In this document: piece after piece, positions 34,872 to 43,874 of the stretch
Layout: each line of letters opens with the position of its first letter
Numbering within the stretch: the first letter of the stretch is position 1
Assembly: GCA_002428985.1 (NCBI GenBank)
Contig: DIYL01000038.1
Span: 145,116-209,115 of the forward strand
From: Anaerolineales bacterium UBA6055
Lineage (GTDB): Bacteria; Chloroflexota; Anaerolineae; Aggregatilineales; Phototrophicaceae
Reading direction: 5' to 3'
Length of the DNA: 64,000 bases
Position numbers and translations under genes: made by a program
The notes under the pieces: generated by a model
Seen by the model: the letters and a program-made list of their open reading frames with translations, nothing else
What the model was told of the DNA's origin: nothing
The model's database searches: none

Positions 34872-35887
34872 CATGCTAAACATGGTCCAGTTGACGCACG
34901 TACAACAAGCTCCGGTAACACAATATGTTGGGTTTGTTTAATCGGTTTATTTTCAATTTTTGCTTTGAGCATCGTTACCAACAAATCCGCCACATGGCTA
35001 ATCGGCTGGCGGAGTGTCGTTAGTGCCGGACGTAAATACTGGCTCATCGGCACATCATCAAAGCCAATCACCGATATATCTTTCCCGACGATCACACCAC
35101 GTTCTTCAGCTGCATTCATCACACCAATAGCTTCCAAATCACTACTACAGATGATTGCCGTCGGGCGTTGATCTTCGGGGAATTGATAGAATTGATCAAA
35201 TGATCGTCTGCCATGTAACTCTTCATTAAGTCCATAGGTAATAAAGCCATCAGGAATATCCAAGCCAAACTCTTGCATCGATTCTTTAAATCCTTCGCGA
35301 CGATATGTGGCAGCAGTCGTATCATCATCCCATGCCACCATCGCAATCCGACGGTGCCCTAGTTCAACCAAATGCTCGATTGCCATTCGTACACCGGCTT
35401 TTCCGTCGACATCAGCAAAGAGTGTATCTCCCTCACCCCGACCAAAACAGGCAAATGGGAATTTGGCATCGTTCAAGAGGGTGACACGTGGATCATCTAA
35501 TTCCGTCGCCGATAAGATAAACGCATCTAAACGGCGCGTCCGAATTAACTCATCATAAACAGGTGTTGGGTCATCTGCTGGATGTGTGAATGTCAGGATA
35601 TGGTATCCCTGACTTTCGGCAGCATGTGCAAGGTGATAGGTGAAGCGATCCATGACAGCATTAACCTGATCTGTGGGCACATCATGCCACGCATAGCCGA
35701 TCAGGCGTGTTTGGCTAAAGCGCAAATTGCGCGCCGTCACATTGGGTGTATAACCAATACGTTTAGCCGTTTCTAGTACAAGGTTTTTGGTATCTTCGCT
35801 GATGGAGTCTGTCTTGTTGTTGAGGACGTAAGAAACCGTTGCAATGGAAACACCAGCTTCACGCGCAACGTCTTTGATCGTTGGCAT
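34868..35887 (-). CDS. LacI-family transcriptional regulator
   Basis: A 339-residue protein. The helix-turn-helix is IKDVAREAGVSIATVSYVLN with the hinge helix NVTARNLRFSQT. The periplasmic-binding-protein-like core covers about 60-335 (FILSATELDDPRV, VIGFDDVPMSQYLRPALTTL, VVRAS). It should bind a sugar or related ligand, but no transport or sugar enzyme gene lies next to it, so the regulon is elsewhere. A palindrome-like site with a central CG lies 24 bp upstream. Confidence 0.94.
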   Translation of the reverse strand: MPTIKDVAREAGVSIATVSYVLNNKTDSISEDTKNLVLETAKRIGYTPNVTARNLRFSQTRLIGYAWHDVPTDQVNAVMDRFTYHLAHAAESQGYHILTFTHPADDPTPVYDELIRTRRLDAFILSATELDDPRVTLLNDAKFPFACFGRGEGDTLFADVDGKAGVRMAIEHLVELGHRRIAMVAWDDDTTAATYRREGFKESMQEFGLDIPDGFITYGLNEELHGRRSFDQFYQFPEDQRPTAIICSSDLEAIGVMNAAEERGVIVGKDISVIGFDDVPMSQYLRPALTTLRQPISHVADLLVTMLKAKIENKPIKQTQHIVLPELVVRASTGPCLAC

Positions 35888-36283
35888 ACTGAACCTACTT
35901 CATCTAGGAGTGAATCGTTTAATTACAAGCAGAGAATAACAATTTCAAATAAATCATTAAATATTTAACTGTATTATAAACTAGAATAGGCGGTATTGCA
36001 CACAACCCTTTGTGTAAATTAACTCAATTAGAACACTCTCTTCTCAGTTCTATCCAACCACTTCAGATAAACCTCATTATCATTTGTAAGGGTCCGATAT
36101 CAAGACATGTATGTTTCTGATTATCATTGCTTTTATTTACATACTTAGTATCTCTACGGTTATATAAAGCTTTAAACAGTCCAAAAAGACATACATTGTT
36201 GTAAGAATTTGTATAGATTCACCTCAAATTTGCAAAAAAGGTCTTGCCAAACACCTATCGATTCGATATACTACTCAAACTTC
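35888..36283. other. AT-rich intergenic region with a LacI-like site and tRNA promoter
   Basis: This 396-bp region has no gene. TGAATCGTTTAA at 35911-35922 is an imperfect palindrome around CG, the form of LacI-family operators, and is placed for autoregulation of the flanking gene. The tRNA promoter at 36244-36272 is listed separately. The middle shows nothing recognisable. Confidence 0.45.
36244..36272 (+). promoter_or_regulatory. Promoter of the tRNA-Gly gene
   Basis: TTGCCA (36244-36249) and TATACT (36267-36272) are separated by 17 bp, and the tRNA starts 12 bp after the -10. This is a near-consensus housekeeping sigma promoter. Confidence 0.75.
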
Positions 36284-36355
<72 letters not shown>

Positions 36356-36359
36356 CAGA

Positions 36360-36391
36360 AACCAGTCAAATGACTGGTTTTTTTGTTTTTT
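36360..36391 (+). terminator. Terminator of the tRNA gene
   Basis: AACCAGTCA pairs with TGACTGGTT around a 2-nt centre, followed by a long T tract, 4 bp after the tRNA end. Confidence 0.9.
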
Positions 36392-36436
36392 ATGCGCTTC
36401 TTACACCAACACCACCATTATGTGATTTAACTTGTG

Positions 36437-36475
36437 TATAATATTGTCAGAGATTGTTCTTATTATGATCAATCT
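36437..36475 (+). promoter_or_regulatory. Promoter and palindrome of the TetR gene
   Basis: TATAAT at 36437-36442 is a perfect -10 box. AGATTG (36451-36456) and CAATCT (36470-36475) form an inverted repeat with a 13-bp spacer just downstream, where a repressor would block transcription. It fits autoregulation by the TetR protein encoded 31 bp further on. Confidence 0.5.
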
Positions 36476-36505
36476 TTGCCATCATATTCACAAGGACAGA
36501 TTGGT

Positions 36506-37099
36506 ATGCCAAGCGATAACCTCCTGATTTTACCTGATAACCCCCAACCCAAGCGTGCAGACGCAGTAAGAAATCGTCAGCACCTTGTCATGACGGCGCG
36601 CCGTTTATTTGCAGAACACGGGGTCGAATCAGTTTCAATGTCAGCGATTGCAAAACAAGCAAATGTCGGTAAAGGGACACTCTATCGTCATTTTAGTGAT
36701 AAAGGCGAGCTTGTTCATGCATTGCTTGATGAGGATATGCTTGATCTACAAGAGAGAACACTTCGTAAAATGCGAAATGGTGAAGACCCGTTTGATAACT
36801 TGACGTGGTTCATCGAACAAGCGATCAATTTTGTCATTAGCAATAGCGATTCCTTGTGTGAAGCCTCGAACAATGGCTCAGACCCAATGCTCCAACACCC
36901 TGCGCATCTATGGTGGCGACAGACAATTACCGGATTGTTGACCCAAGCAGGTGCAACCGGAGATGTCAGCTATATGACGGATGTGATTTATGTGATGCTA
37001 GATGTCTCGACAATTCGCTTCCAACGACGCGCCCTCGGTTATGACCGTGAGCGCATCCTGCAAGGATTCCGCGATTTAATTGAACGGTTTGTGCGCTAG
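36506..37099 (+). CDS. TetR-family transcriptional regulator
   Basis: The start at 36506 is chosen for AAGGA 9 bp before it and for position after the promoter; the longer frame starts inside the -10 region. The protein has 197 residues. The helix-turn-helix is FAEHGVESVSMSAIAKQANV followed by GKGTLYRHFSDKGELV, which is typical. The carboxyl domain resembles TetR_C SbtR-like proteins (RTLRKMRNGEDPFDNLTWFI). The target is not evident; the 4-bp overlap with the next gene is convergent. Confidence 0.9.
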   Translation: MPSDNLLILPDNPQPKRADAVRNRQHLVMTARRLFAEHGVESVSMSAIAKQANVGKGTLYRHFSDKGELVHALLDEDMLDLQERTLRKMRNGEDPFDNLTWFIEQAINFVISNSDSLCEASNNGSDPMLQHPAHLWWRQTITGLLTQAGATGDVSYMTDVIYVMLDVSTIRFQRRALGYDRERILQGFRDLIERFVR

Positions 37100-37494
37100 T
37101 CTTCGTCGAGTTCGACGTCAATCGTAATTTTAGTATCCACTAACTTAGAACGATCGCGGAAGTATTTGATAACTTCTTCACCGATTACTTTGGCTTTGGC
37201 TGCCATTGCCGCACTCTTAATCGCCCATCCGACAACTGGAATTAAACCGACGACTTCGCTAATCACACCCCCTGCAATTGCGCTAGCAACTGCACCACCA
37301 AGTACCGACTGCACATTTTCCATATCAAATGCGCTGACTTCATAAGCACTGGCAACCTGATGAATCATCGCTGTATCAGCCGCTGTCAAAAAGAATGAAC
37401 TACCGGGTATCCAGCCAGTGAGGGCTGCGCCTGTCGTCCAGTTATCCACCAGTTGGCGCGCTTCGCGATCTGCATCTTGTAAGGTCTTTGACAT
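37096..37494 (-). CDS. Small protein with glycine/alanine-rich hydrophobic hairpin
   Basis: A 132-residue protein with AGGAG ahead of its ATG. The middle (residues about 65-105) is AVASAIAGGVISEVVGLIPV followed by VGWAIKSAAMAAKAKVIGEE, an amphipathic or membrane-inserting helical pair like that of DUF697/YcjF-type proteins. The end is acidic (TKITIDVELDED). It may associate with the membrane. The amino-terminal GWIPGSSFFLTAADTAMIHQ also resembles the DUF697 family. Function unknown. Confidence 0.65.
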   Translation of the reverse strand: MSKTLQDADREARQLVDNWTTGAALTGWIPGSSFFLTAADTAMIHQVASAYEVSAFDMENVQSVLGGAVASAIAGGVISEVVGLIPVVGWAIKSAAMAAKAKVIGEEVIKYFRDRSKLVDTKITIDVELDED

Positions 37495-37601
37495 TGAATT
37501 CTCCTCTTCTCTTACATGACATCATTGTACATCAGTTTATGTTAGTACGTTGTAAGCAGAGGTCAGTCGTAGCCGATCCGTTTACAGATTCGACTTCTTA
37601 C

Positions 37602-37638
37602 GCATCGCATCTGTGTTATGGCATGGCTTTGTGATACA
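37602..37638 (+). repeat. 37-bp direct repeat, left copy
   Basis: A perfect 37-bp match to 38826-38862, beginning GCATCGCATCTGTG and ending TTTGTGATACA. It covers the possible GTG starts of the helical-repeat gene. Start-to-start distance is 1224 bp. Confidence 0.9.
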
Positions 37639-38806
37639 GTATAAAAAATACCTCAACAACCCTAATACGGAAGCCTATGTGTTAGACAATCTATCCCAAA
37701 TTAATTGGGCAATGCTAAATGCACGTGACCTACCTGATCTATTACGCACCTTACGTTCAAACGATTTAAACAAAAGACGAAAAGCTAGCTATAAATTAGG
37801 AGAATATTTTCGTGAACATGCTCGCGCCCTAAATGTTATAGCAGACATTCAGGATGTTTTATCGACTGATGCACCAGTATTGGCTACACCATTTCTACTA
37901 GAGTTACTCGCCGTTGATGATATAGACAATAAGTTACAGATATCGAGGTTGCTCTATACAGTCTCAGAATACTATCTAGTTGAACGGCTCAACACACAAG
38001 CAAGAAGACGAGCAGAAATCATACATAACACGTTGCTTAACGATTTAGATCTATTTCTAGATTTACTGAGTCATACATCCTCAGAAACACGCGCCAATCT
38101 AATATACATGCTTGGACACTTCCCAGAAGCTCAACAACGAATTGTTTTGTCGTTGCTAGAGTGGATGGAAAATGGACTTGTTGAGGATGAAGAATCCCAA
38201 ATGGCGGTCTGTTCCATTACATTCAAATTTCTTGGAGATAACATTCAAAACAAAGATCGCTACACAAAATATTTGAGGGAGTGGATAAACAGTCCATTAA
38301 CCACACTATCAACTAAAGGCGATGTAGCATACTTTTTGATTAAACTACACGGTGACGATATCGATCAAAACACAGTGCAATTGCTTTGTAATATCATGAA
38401 ATTACCCCTTTCAACAAATATTCTCACACCATTATGGGATGACTGTGTAGATATGTTCCTACAATTGTCCGAACCTCGTTGCCTTAATGCCCTTCTCGAT
38501 ATATTTGACGCACAAACAGATTTACAGACTATATTTGATGTTGTTATATCTTTACTTGCTATCTATTTTAATGCGGATAAGTATCAAGGTATTTACTATT
38601 ATGTTGATCAAATTGATGGCAGATGGGTTGAGATAATTTCACACATCAATGCAAACCCACTAGAGTTTCCACTCACAAAATCACAATCAATAATCCTCCA
38701 ACACTTGGTCGATAAATCACTAATCTGGGAAGTTGAAACCAATATTTTTCGCATATTTGGATTACCATCAACTAGAGATGAATTGGCTAAATTAATCATC
38801 CAATAG
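37613..38806 (+). CDS. Helical-repeat (HEAT-like) protein between direct repeats
   Basis: Up to 397 residues from a GTG at 37613; another GTG at 37631 or a later start is equally possible because no ribosome binding site is convincing. The protein is all helical, with leucine-rich pairs such as LATPFLLELLAVDDIDNKLQ and TRANLIYMLGHFPEAQQRIV that look like HEAT repeats. There is no catalytic motif. The gene is visibly more AT-rich than rlmD-like next to it. It is framed by two perfect 37-bp repeats, so it may be an inserted cassette. Function unknown. Confidence 0.72.
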   Translation: MLWHGFVIQYKKYLNNPNTEAYVLDNLSQINWAMLNARDLPDLLRTLRSNDLNKRRKASYKLGEYFREHARALNVIADIQDVLSTDAPVLATPFLLELLAVDDIDNKLQISRLLYTVSEYYLVERLNTQARRRAEIIHNTLLNDLDLFLDLLSHTSSETRANLIYMLGHFPEAQQRIVLSLLEWMENGLVEDEESQMAVCSITFKFLGDNIQNKDRYTKYLREWINSPLTTLSTKGDVAYFLIKLHGDDIDQNTVQLLCNIMKLPLSTNILTPLWDDCVDMFLQLSEPRCLNALLDIFDAQTDLQTIFDVVISLLAIYFNADKYQGIYYYVDQIDGRWVEIISHINANPLEFPLTKSQSIILQHLVDKSLIWEVETNIFRIFGLPSTRDELAKLIIQ

Positions 38807-38825
38807 ATTTTATGTATGTATATCT

Positions 38826-38862
38826 GCATCGCATCTGTGTTATGGCATGGCTTTGTGATACA
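38826..38862 (+). repeat. 37-bp direct repeat, right copy
   Basis: The second perfect copy, 39 bp before the methyltransferase ATG, where it may hold that gene's promoter (TTGTGATACA). Bases flanking the two copies differ at once on both sides. Confidence 0.9.
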
Positions 38863-38901
38863 ACAATGAGACTCATCTAGTCGATATGAAAGACAGGCAA
38901 C

Positions 38902-40221
38902 ATGGCACGCAACCCCAAACGTAGACGTGGCAATAACAAACGCGGAAAATCTAATCGCCCGTCAATGGTCGGGAAAACGATCGAACTCGACATCGTTGAT
39001 ATGGCGCATGGTGGTAGTGGCATTGGGCGGCATAAAGGTAAGCTCGTATTTGTGCCCTATGTCATCCCCGGCGAAGCAATTACTGCCAAAATCAGAGGCG
39101 ATAAAGGTAGTGTCATGTTTGGTGCAGGGCAACAACTGCTAGCAGGATCTGCTGACCGCATCACACCACAGTGCGTTCATTTTGGTCAGGGGCAATGCTG
39201 GAGTTGTCACTGGCAACATATCAACTACGACGTGCAACTGTTGCTCAAACAAGATGTGCTAGCCGATCAACTATCACGGGTTGGCAAACTCTCAGACACA
39301 GTCATTGAAGCAGCTCTGCGTCCAGTTGCACCAGCACCAGAACAGTGGGACTACAATTTCAGTATGACATTGAGCCGAACAAAAGACGGGTCATGGGGTT
39401 ACCTCCGGCAAGATGGCCGCACGGTTGAGCCGATAACCGAATGTCATATCGTCCATCCTGATTTGCTCGACTTATACGAGGAACTTGACCTCGATTATGA
39501 GCGTGCTAAACGCATGACATTACAACGCGGGAGTGATGGTAAGATGATGGTCATCTTCGAGATTGATGAAGAAGAAGAACCCGAACTCGCGACTGATTTA
39601 CCGTTAAGTGTTAACCTCATTTTGCCGGATAACGAGCCGATCAATCTGATTGGCAACGCACAGAGCATATTTACAATTGGTGAGCGCGATTTTCGGGTGA
39701 CAGCAGGTGCATATATCCGCCCCAATATCAACCAAATCGAGTATTTGATGATTGAAGTGCTAAAGCGATTAAAACTCACTGGCAAAGAGCGCGTGCTCGA
39801 TTTATATGCGGGTGTCGGGATTTTTAGCGCATTTATCGCACCCCGTAGCGAAATTCTCACACTCGTCGAGAGTTATCCGCCTGCTGTGACCGATGCAGAT
39901 GTCAATCTGATGGAATTCGATAATATTGATGTGGTCGAAGGGCAAGTTGAGCTCGTTTTAGACGACATGATCGATGAAGAAGCGCAATATGATGTTGCCT
40001 TGCTAGATCCACCTAATAGCGGATTACACAAAGATGTCGTCAATCAGCTATCCCAATTAGGCGTTAAACGCGTGGTGTATGTGAGTGGTGATCCGGCGTC
40101 ATTGGCACGCGATGCAAAGGTACTGATTAGTGCGGGGTATCCATTAGTTGATTTACAACCGATGGACTTATCCCCGCACACTTATTACATCGACTCAGTT
40201 GCGTTGTTCGAACGGAGCTAA
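38902..40221 (+). CDS. RlmD/RumA-like RNA methyltransferase without the catalytic cysteine
   Basis: A 439-residue protein. After a basic tail (KRRRGNNKRGKSNR) comes a TRAM domain (about 25-80). Cysteines follow in CVHFGQGQCWSCHWQH plus ECHIVHP further on, the four ligands of the [4Fe-4S] cluster of RumA. The SAM site is DLYAGVGIFSAF and the DPP motif is LLDPPNSG. The family nucleophile lies in the motif YVSC-N/D-P; here it reads YVSGDPASLARD with Gly396 in place of cysteine (codon GGT). Methyl transfer to uracil C5 should then fail, unless this branch works differently. Confidence 0.88.
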   Translation: MARNPKRRRGNNKRGKSNRPSMVGKTIELDIVDMAHGGSGIGRHKGKLVFVPYVIPGEAITAKIRGDKGSVMFGAGQQLLAGSADRITPQCVHFGQGQCWSCHWQHINYDVQLLLKQDVLADQLSRVGKLSDTVIEAALRPVAPAPEQWDYNFSMTLSRTKDGSWGYLRQDGRTVEPITECHIVHPDLLDLYEELDLDYERAKRMTLQRGSDGKMMVIFEIDEEEEPELATDLPLSVNLILPDNEPINLIGNAQSIFTIGERDFRVTAGAYIRPNINQIEYLMIEVLKRLKLTGKERVLDLYAGVGIFSAFIAPRSEILTLVESYPPAVTDADVNLMEFDNIDVVEGQVELVLDDMIDEEAQYDVALLDPPNSGLHKDVVNQLSQLGVKRVVYVSGDPASLARDAKVLISAGYPLVDLQPMDLSPHTYYIDSVALFERS

Positions 40222-40237
40222 GGCCTGTCACATTAAC

Positions 40238-40672
40238 TTAATCTGTCTTATTGCGATCATACGAGATAATTTTATCCCATTCATAGGCTGTTGAACGCGC
40301 CACAAATGCCACCACAGGTTCGGTGTCACTCATATTAAAGACTTCATGCGGGATACCCGGTTCGATAAAAATAAAATCACCCGCTGTGTTTTCGACCACT
40401 TGCTTGCAACCATCACCGTATTCATGACGCACGTTTCCTTCTAGGATATAGAGCATAACTTCAAATTCGACGTGGATATGCGCACCCGCAACCCCACCCG
40501 GTGGAATCGTGGCAATATTGATGGATAGTTCTTTAGCGTTAACGTTCTTAGCTGACAATCCGGTTTTGTAGTGGATACCATTCCATGCGCGTTTATCGCC
40601 ACCACCACGTAATACACTAATGCCATCATCGCCTTCAACTAAAGATTTGAGGTCTTGGTTTTGGTCAGTCAT
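40238..40672 (-). CDS. Cupin-domain protein
   Basis: A 144-residue single cupin. The metal-site motifs are present as GGVAGAHIHVEFEVMLYILEG (motif 1) and PGIPHEVFNMSDTEPVVAF (motif 2), with His, His, Glu and His ligands. Small cupins of this kind are dioxygenases, isomerases or binding proteins; the substrate cannot be told. AAGGA precedes ATG. It is divergent from mogA, with overlapping promoter elements between. Confidence 0.85.
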   Translation of the reverse strand: MTDQNQDLKSLVEGDDGISVLRGGGDKRAWNGIHYKTGLSAKNVNAKELSINIATIPPGGVAGAHIHVEFEVMLYILEGNVRHEYGDGCKQVVENTAGDFIFIEPGIPHEVFNMSDTEPVVAFVARSTAYEWDKIISYDRNKTD

Positions 40673-40715
40673 ATGAGTATTCCTTTACATGTTTGCATTT
40701 TTATAGATGAATTTT

Positions 40716-40728
40716 GCTATAGTATAGC
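40716..40728. promoter_or_regulatory. Overlapping divergent -10 elements between cupin and mogA
   Basis: GCTATA-G-TATAGC is a perfect palindrome. Read rightward it contains TATAGT (40718-40723) and read leftward TATACT (40721-40726), so the two genes may share one promoter spot and compete for polymerase. Confidence 0.45.
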
Positions 40729-40763
40729 CAATCAGCGATATGCCGAACAAATTAGGAGGAATT

Positions 40764-41294
40764 ATGACAGCAAAAATTGGCATTTTGACAGTCTCCGACC
40801 GTGCCTCGCGTGGCGAATATGAAGATAGAGGCGGTCCGGCGATTAACGAGTATTTTACAGAAATCCTGACGAACGAATGGGAACCTGTCGCACAGGTTGT
40901 TCCTGATGATATTCCAGACATCGAAAATGCCCTCAAAGATATGATCGATAATCACGGGTGTAATCTGGTTGTGACGACAGGCGGAACAGGTCCTGCACCG
41001 CGCGATGTAACACCCGAAGCAACCGAGAATATCTGTGAAAAGATGATGCCCGGTTTCGGTGAGCTCATGCGTAAGGTCTCGTTGGAAGTCGTGCCAACCG
41101 CGATTCTCTCGCGTCAGACAGCGGGGATTCGAGGGAAAGCCTTGATCGTAAATTTACCGGGTAAACCCAGTGCAATTCGCGATTGTATGGACGCGGTTAT
41201 GCCCGCTATACCCTACTGTGTCGATCTCATCGGCGGTGCATATTTAACAACTGACGAAAGCAAAATCGTTGCATTCCGCCCCAAGAAAAAGTAG
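40764..41294 (+). CDS. mogA: Molybdopterin adenylyltransferase (MogA/MoaB family)
   Basis: The start at 40764 is set by AGGAGG directly upstream. The protein has 176 residues. IGILTVSDRASRGEYEDRGG and VVTTGGTGPAPRDVTPEAT are the signatures of MogA, and KALIVNLPGKPSAIRDCM closes the active site. The protein adenylates molybdopterin before molybdenum insertion. No other cofactor gene is adjacent. The DR of the motif GTGPAPRDVTPE is present, favouring an active enzyme. Confidence 0.93.
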   Translation: MTAKIGILTVSDRASRGEYEDRGGPAINEYFTEILTNEWEPVAQVVPDDIPDIENALKDMIDNHGCNLVVTTGGTGPAPRDVTPEATENICEKMMPGFGELMRKVSLEVVPTAILSRQTAGIRGKALIVNLPGKPSAIRDCMDAVMPAIPYCVDLIGGAYLTTDESKIVAFRPKKK

Positions 41295-41331
41295 ATAGTA
41301 ATCGATTGATGCAACATCATCAACAGCAGGC

Positions 41332-41940
41332 TTATGTCAAGAATTCTAGCCAATCATGCCCCTCAGAATAAATGAGGCTGAGATTGTCCTTGAGCCATGT
41401 TTTGGCATCCTGACTTAAGTGTGGCAAACTCGCGCGAAAGTCTTGCTCATCTTTAGGGCGTCGCTTTCGCGCTTTATAAAACAATTGGACTTCTACGCGA
41501 ATACAGGGGATACCTCCATAGCGGGTGATTAATGCGTCACGCTTACCTCTGATAGTCGGATAGTGTCTATGAATCCAATCTGCACCGTCAACATCAGTTA
41601 ATAACAATTGCAGTTGCCATGCGTCAGACGTTTGATGATGCAACCAAATGTCGTTGATACCTGATGGCAAATACTCTTTATCCTCCCATAGTCTGAGCGT
41701 CCCCGGTGGATCAGATGCGTAAATTGTCCAGTCTTTCAGCCATGCTTGTGCCGTCAATTGCTCATCACGGAAGACAAGCACATCCGTATCTTCGTGTGAC
41801 CGATGGGATTCCCCCAGAAACAATTCGATTGCATATCCACCAGCGATAGCCCATTGGAAAGGCGCACCATCAAATAAATCGCAAACGTCCTGTACCGAAA
41901 GAGGTTGCCATTTTTCCTCGGGAATCATTGGGGACATCAT
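41332..41940 (-). CDS. Nucleotidyltransferase-fold protein, aminoglycoside adenylyltransferase-like
   Basis: A 202-residue protein. WAIAGGYAIELFLGESHRSH then EDTDVLVFRDEQ gives the GG turn and the D-x-D metal pair of ANT(2'')-like and related nucleotidyltransferases. WDKxY-type substrate residues are not obvious; DIWLHHQTSDAWQLQLLLTD follows as in LinB/AadB relatives. It could be a small resistance enzyme or an unrelated transferase. ATGs at 41940 and 41937 are both possible; AGGAG is nearest the first. Confidence 0.75.
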   Translation of the reverse strand: MMSPMIPEEKWQPLSVQDVCDLFDGAPFQWAIAGGYAIELFLGESHRSHEDTDVLVFRDEQLTAQAWLKDWTIYASDPPGTLRLWEDKEYLPSGINDIWLHHQTSDAWQLQLLLTDVDGADWIHRHYPTIRGKRDALITRYGGIPCIRVEVQLFYKARKRRPKDEQDFRASLPHLSQDAKTWLKDNLSLIYSEGHDWLEFLT

Positions 41941-42168
41941 GTTCTCCTATTAGATCAACTACAATCACTGCTTAGATTGTAGTCAGTTTTCTATTTTGTG
42001 TAATCGTCCAAGCTACACAATCTAATATTTAATCCGTTGAAGTGACGAGACGATAAAATTACGGCACTCCAACCAAAATGAGAATGGTCATCGATCAATT
42101 TGCATTTAAACTTGAGGCATTTCTTAATGCGCTATATTCGTTCAATTTTTATACAGGAGAAAACATAA

Positions 42169-42936
42169 ATGATTACAGGTATTGACCACATCGTCATTGC
42201 TGTGAATGATCTTGATACAGGAATCAGCACCTATACAAACTTAGGTTTTACAGTTGTTGAAGGCGGGAAACATCCAACCGGATCATATAACGCTCTCGTT
42301 GCATTTGAAGACGGAACATATATTGAAATTCTGGCATTTTATGAAGAAAGCCCCGATCATCCATGGTGGGATTTGTTACATCAACGCGGTGGCGGACTGA
42401 TTGATTTTTGTATGGTGACTGATGATATACGTGGCGACCACAAAAAATTCTATGACCTCGGTGTTGAAATGAGTGATATTGTCGACCTGAGTCGTAAACG
42501 CCCTGATGGCTATCTGCTCGAGTGGATCAATAACAAGACTTATGACGACTACCAAGGACTGATTCCATTTATCATTGAAGATAAAACTCCACGCGAAGAA
42601 CGTGTACCAAAAGAAACCGATCACAGTAATGGTGTGACAGGTATTCATACAATGACATTCGCAACTGCGGAACTTGATATCCCACAAGACGTTATGGGCG
42701 GGATGCTCGGTGAACCGGAGTCCGTCAGCTATGATGATCTGAAAGCATCGGGATTACGCTTTACAGTTGGTGGACACATACTTGAATACCTCGCACCAAA
42801 TGATGAATCGAGCCCACTCCATGCCCATATCGAGCAGCATAAACCCGTACCATATCGTGTCAGTTTCACGACCAACGGTGATAAATCCACGTTATCGCCA
42901 GATGACACAGAGGGAGTTCGGATCACACTGGTTTAG
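42169..42936 (+). CDS. Two-module VOC protein (glyoxalase-like)
   Basis: A 255-residue protein. ITGIDHIVIAVNDLDTGIST begins the first VOC module, with IEILAFYEESPDHPWW at its end. GVTGIHTMTFATAELDIPQD begins the second, ending with GGHILEYLAP. The layout fits the Glyoxalase-like (PF13468) group. Metal ligands (His, Glu) are plausible but partner residues are not certain, so it may be a binding protein. ACAGGAGA precedes the ATG. The 228-bp spacer before it shows nothing of note. Confidence 0.85.
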   Translation: MITGIDHIVIAVNDLDTGISTYTNLGFTVVEGGKHPTGSYNALVAFEDGTYIEILAFYEESPDHPWWDLLHQRGGGLIDFCMVTDDIRGDHKKFYDLGVEMSDIVDLSRKRPDGYLLEWINNKTYDDYQGLIPFIIEDKTPREERVPKETDHSNGVTGIHTMTFATAELDIPQDVMGGMLGEPESVSYDDLKASGLRFTVGGHILEYLAPNDESSPLHAHIEQHKPVPYRVSFTTNGDKSTLSPDDTEGVRITLV

Positions 42937-42941
42937 ACAAA

Positions 42942-43730
42942 TTAACTCTGGATCTGACTAAGCCTATTCAATATGCGAGGGATTGCATCAGCAGAAGTTA
43001 ACGGAATGTAAACATCAACATTTGGAGTAATTCGACTAATTTGTGGATTGATTTCAATTAACTTTGCCTGATTATCTTGCGCTCTCAATGGTATTTTTGA
43101 CGCCGGAGCAACAAGACCTGATGCACCAATTATTACCATTAAATCTGTTTGCTGGATAATGGAATTTGCTGCATCCATAGGATACGCATGTAAGTATTCA
43201 CCGAACAAAATCACATCAGGTCTTACAAATTCTCCACAGTGTGGGCATCTTGGCACGAGTCCATCTGTATCACGTATTAGTTTGTCATTGTGAATAAGCG
43301 AAGGCATACCCTGACAATACTTCGAACAGCGATTTCTCATAACCTCGCCATGAAGGTGAATAACATGGCGACTACCTGCTCGTTCATGCAAGTCATCTAC
43401 ATTTTGTGTAATGACAGGTAAGCCCGATACGTATCGTTCCTCAATTTCAGCCAAAGCATTATGTCCCGCATTAGGGTGAGCTATTTGTACTTGTTGTCTC
43501 TGTAACTCGGTAAAATCCCAAACTTTCTGTGGATTAATATGTAAAGCAAAGGCAGTTGCAACCTCATCAATATCATATATATCCCATATACTATCCGATC
43601 CTTGACGATATGTTGGAATGTCACTTTCCTGACTCATTCCAGCACCAGTAAAGGCAGATGGGCGACTACTTTGCATAATCATATCCGCAGCTTCATGTAT
43701 TAACTCAGTGATAATTTCTTCATCATACAT
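42942..43730 (-). CDS. Sir2-family NAD-dependent protein deacylase
   Basis: The start at 43730 (MYDEEIIT) is chosen as the first ATG; a TTG 27 bp upstream is less likely. The protein has 262 residues. It shows FTGAGMSQESDIPTYR (NAD binding), ITQNVDDLHERAG, catalytic histidine in HLHGEVMRNRC, zinc ligands CSKYC and CPHC, and VIIGASGLVAPAS. It removes acyl groups from lysine with NAD. The first zinc pair is separated by three residues rather than two. It may act on acetyl-CoA synthetase or other enzymes; no partner is adjacent. Confidence 0.93.
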   Translation of the reverse strand: MYDEEIITELIHEAADMIMQSSRPSAFTGAGMSQESDIPTYRQGSDSIWDIYDIDEVATAFALHINPQKVWDFTELQRQQVQIAHPNAGHNALAEIEERYVSGLPVITQNVDDLHERAGSRHVIHLHGEVMRNRCSKYCQGMPSLIHNDKLIRDTDGLVPRCPHCGEFVRPDVILFGEYLHAYPMDAANSIIQQTDLMVIIGASGLVAPASKIPLRAQDNQAKLIEINPQISRITPNVDVYIPLTSADAIPRILNRLSQIQS

Positions 43731-43874
43731 TTTGTTCAACTTTCTTACTTTACCCAACTAGTATCGTATTGATTGAAAGAAGTTGTGTCAAAGTCATCAT
43801 ACATTGAAAAATGTTTTTGAAGCGCATATGATGGTGGGCGTGTTGTCCAAATATCACACCCGAAAGTCATCTTA

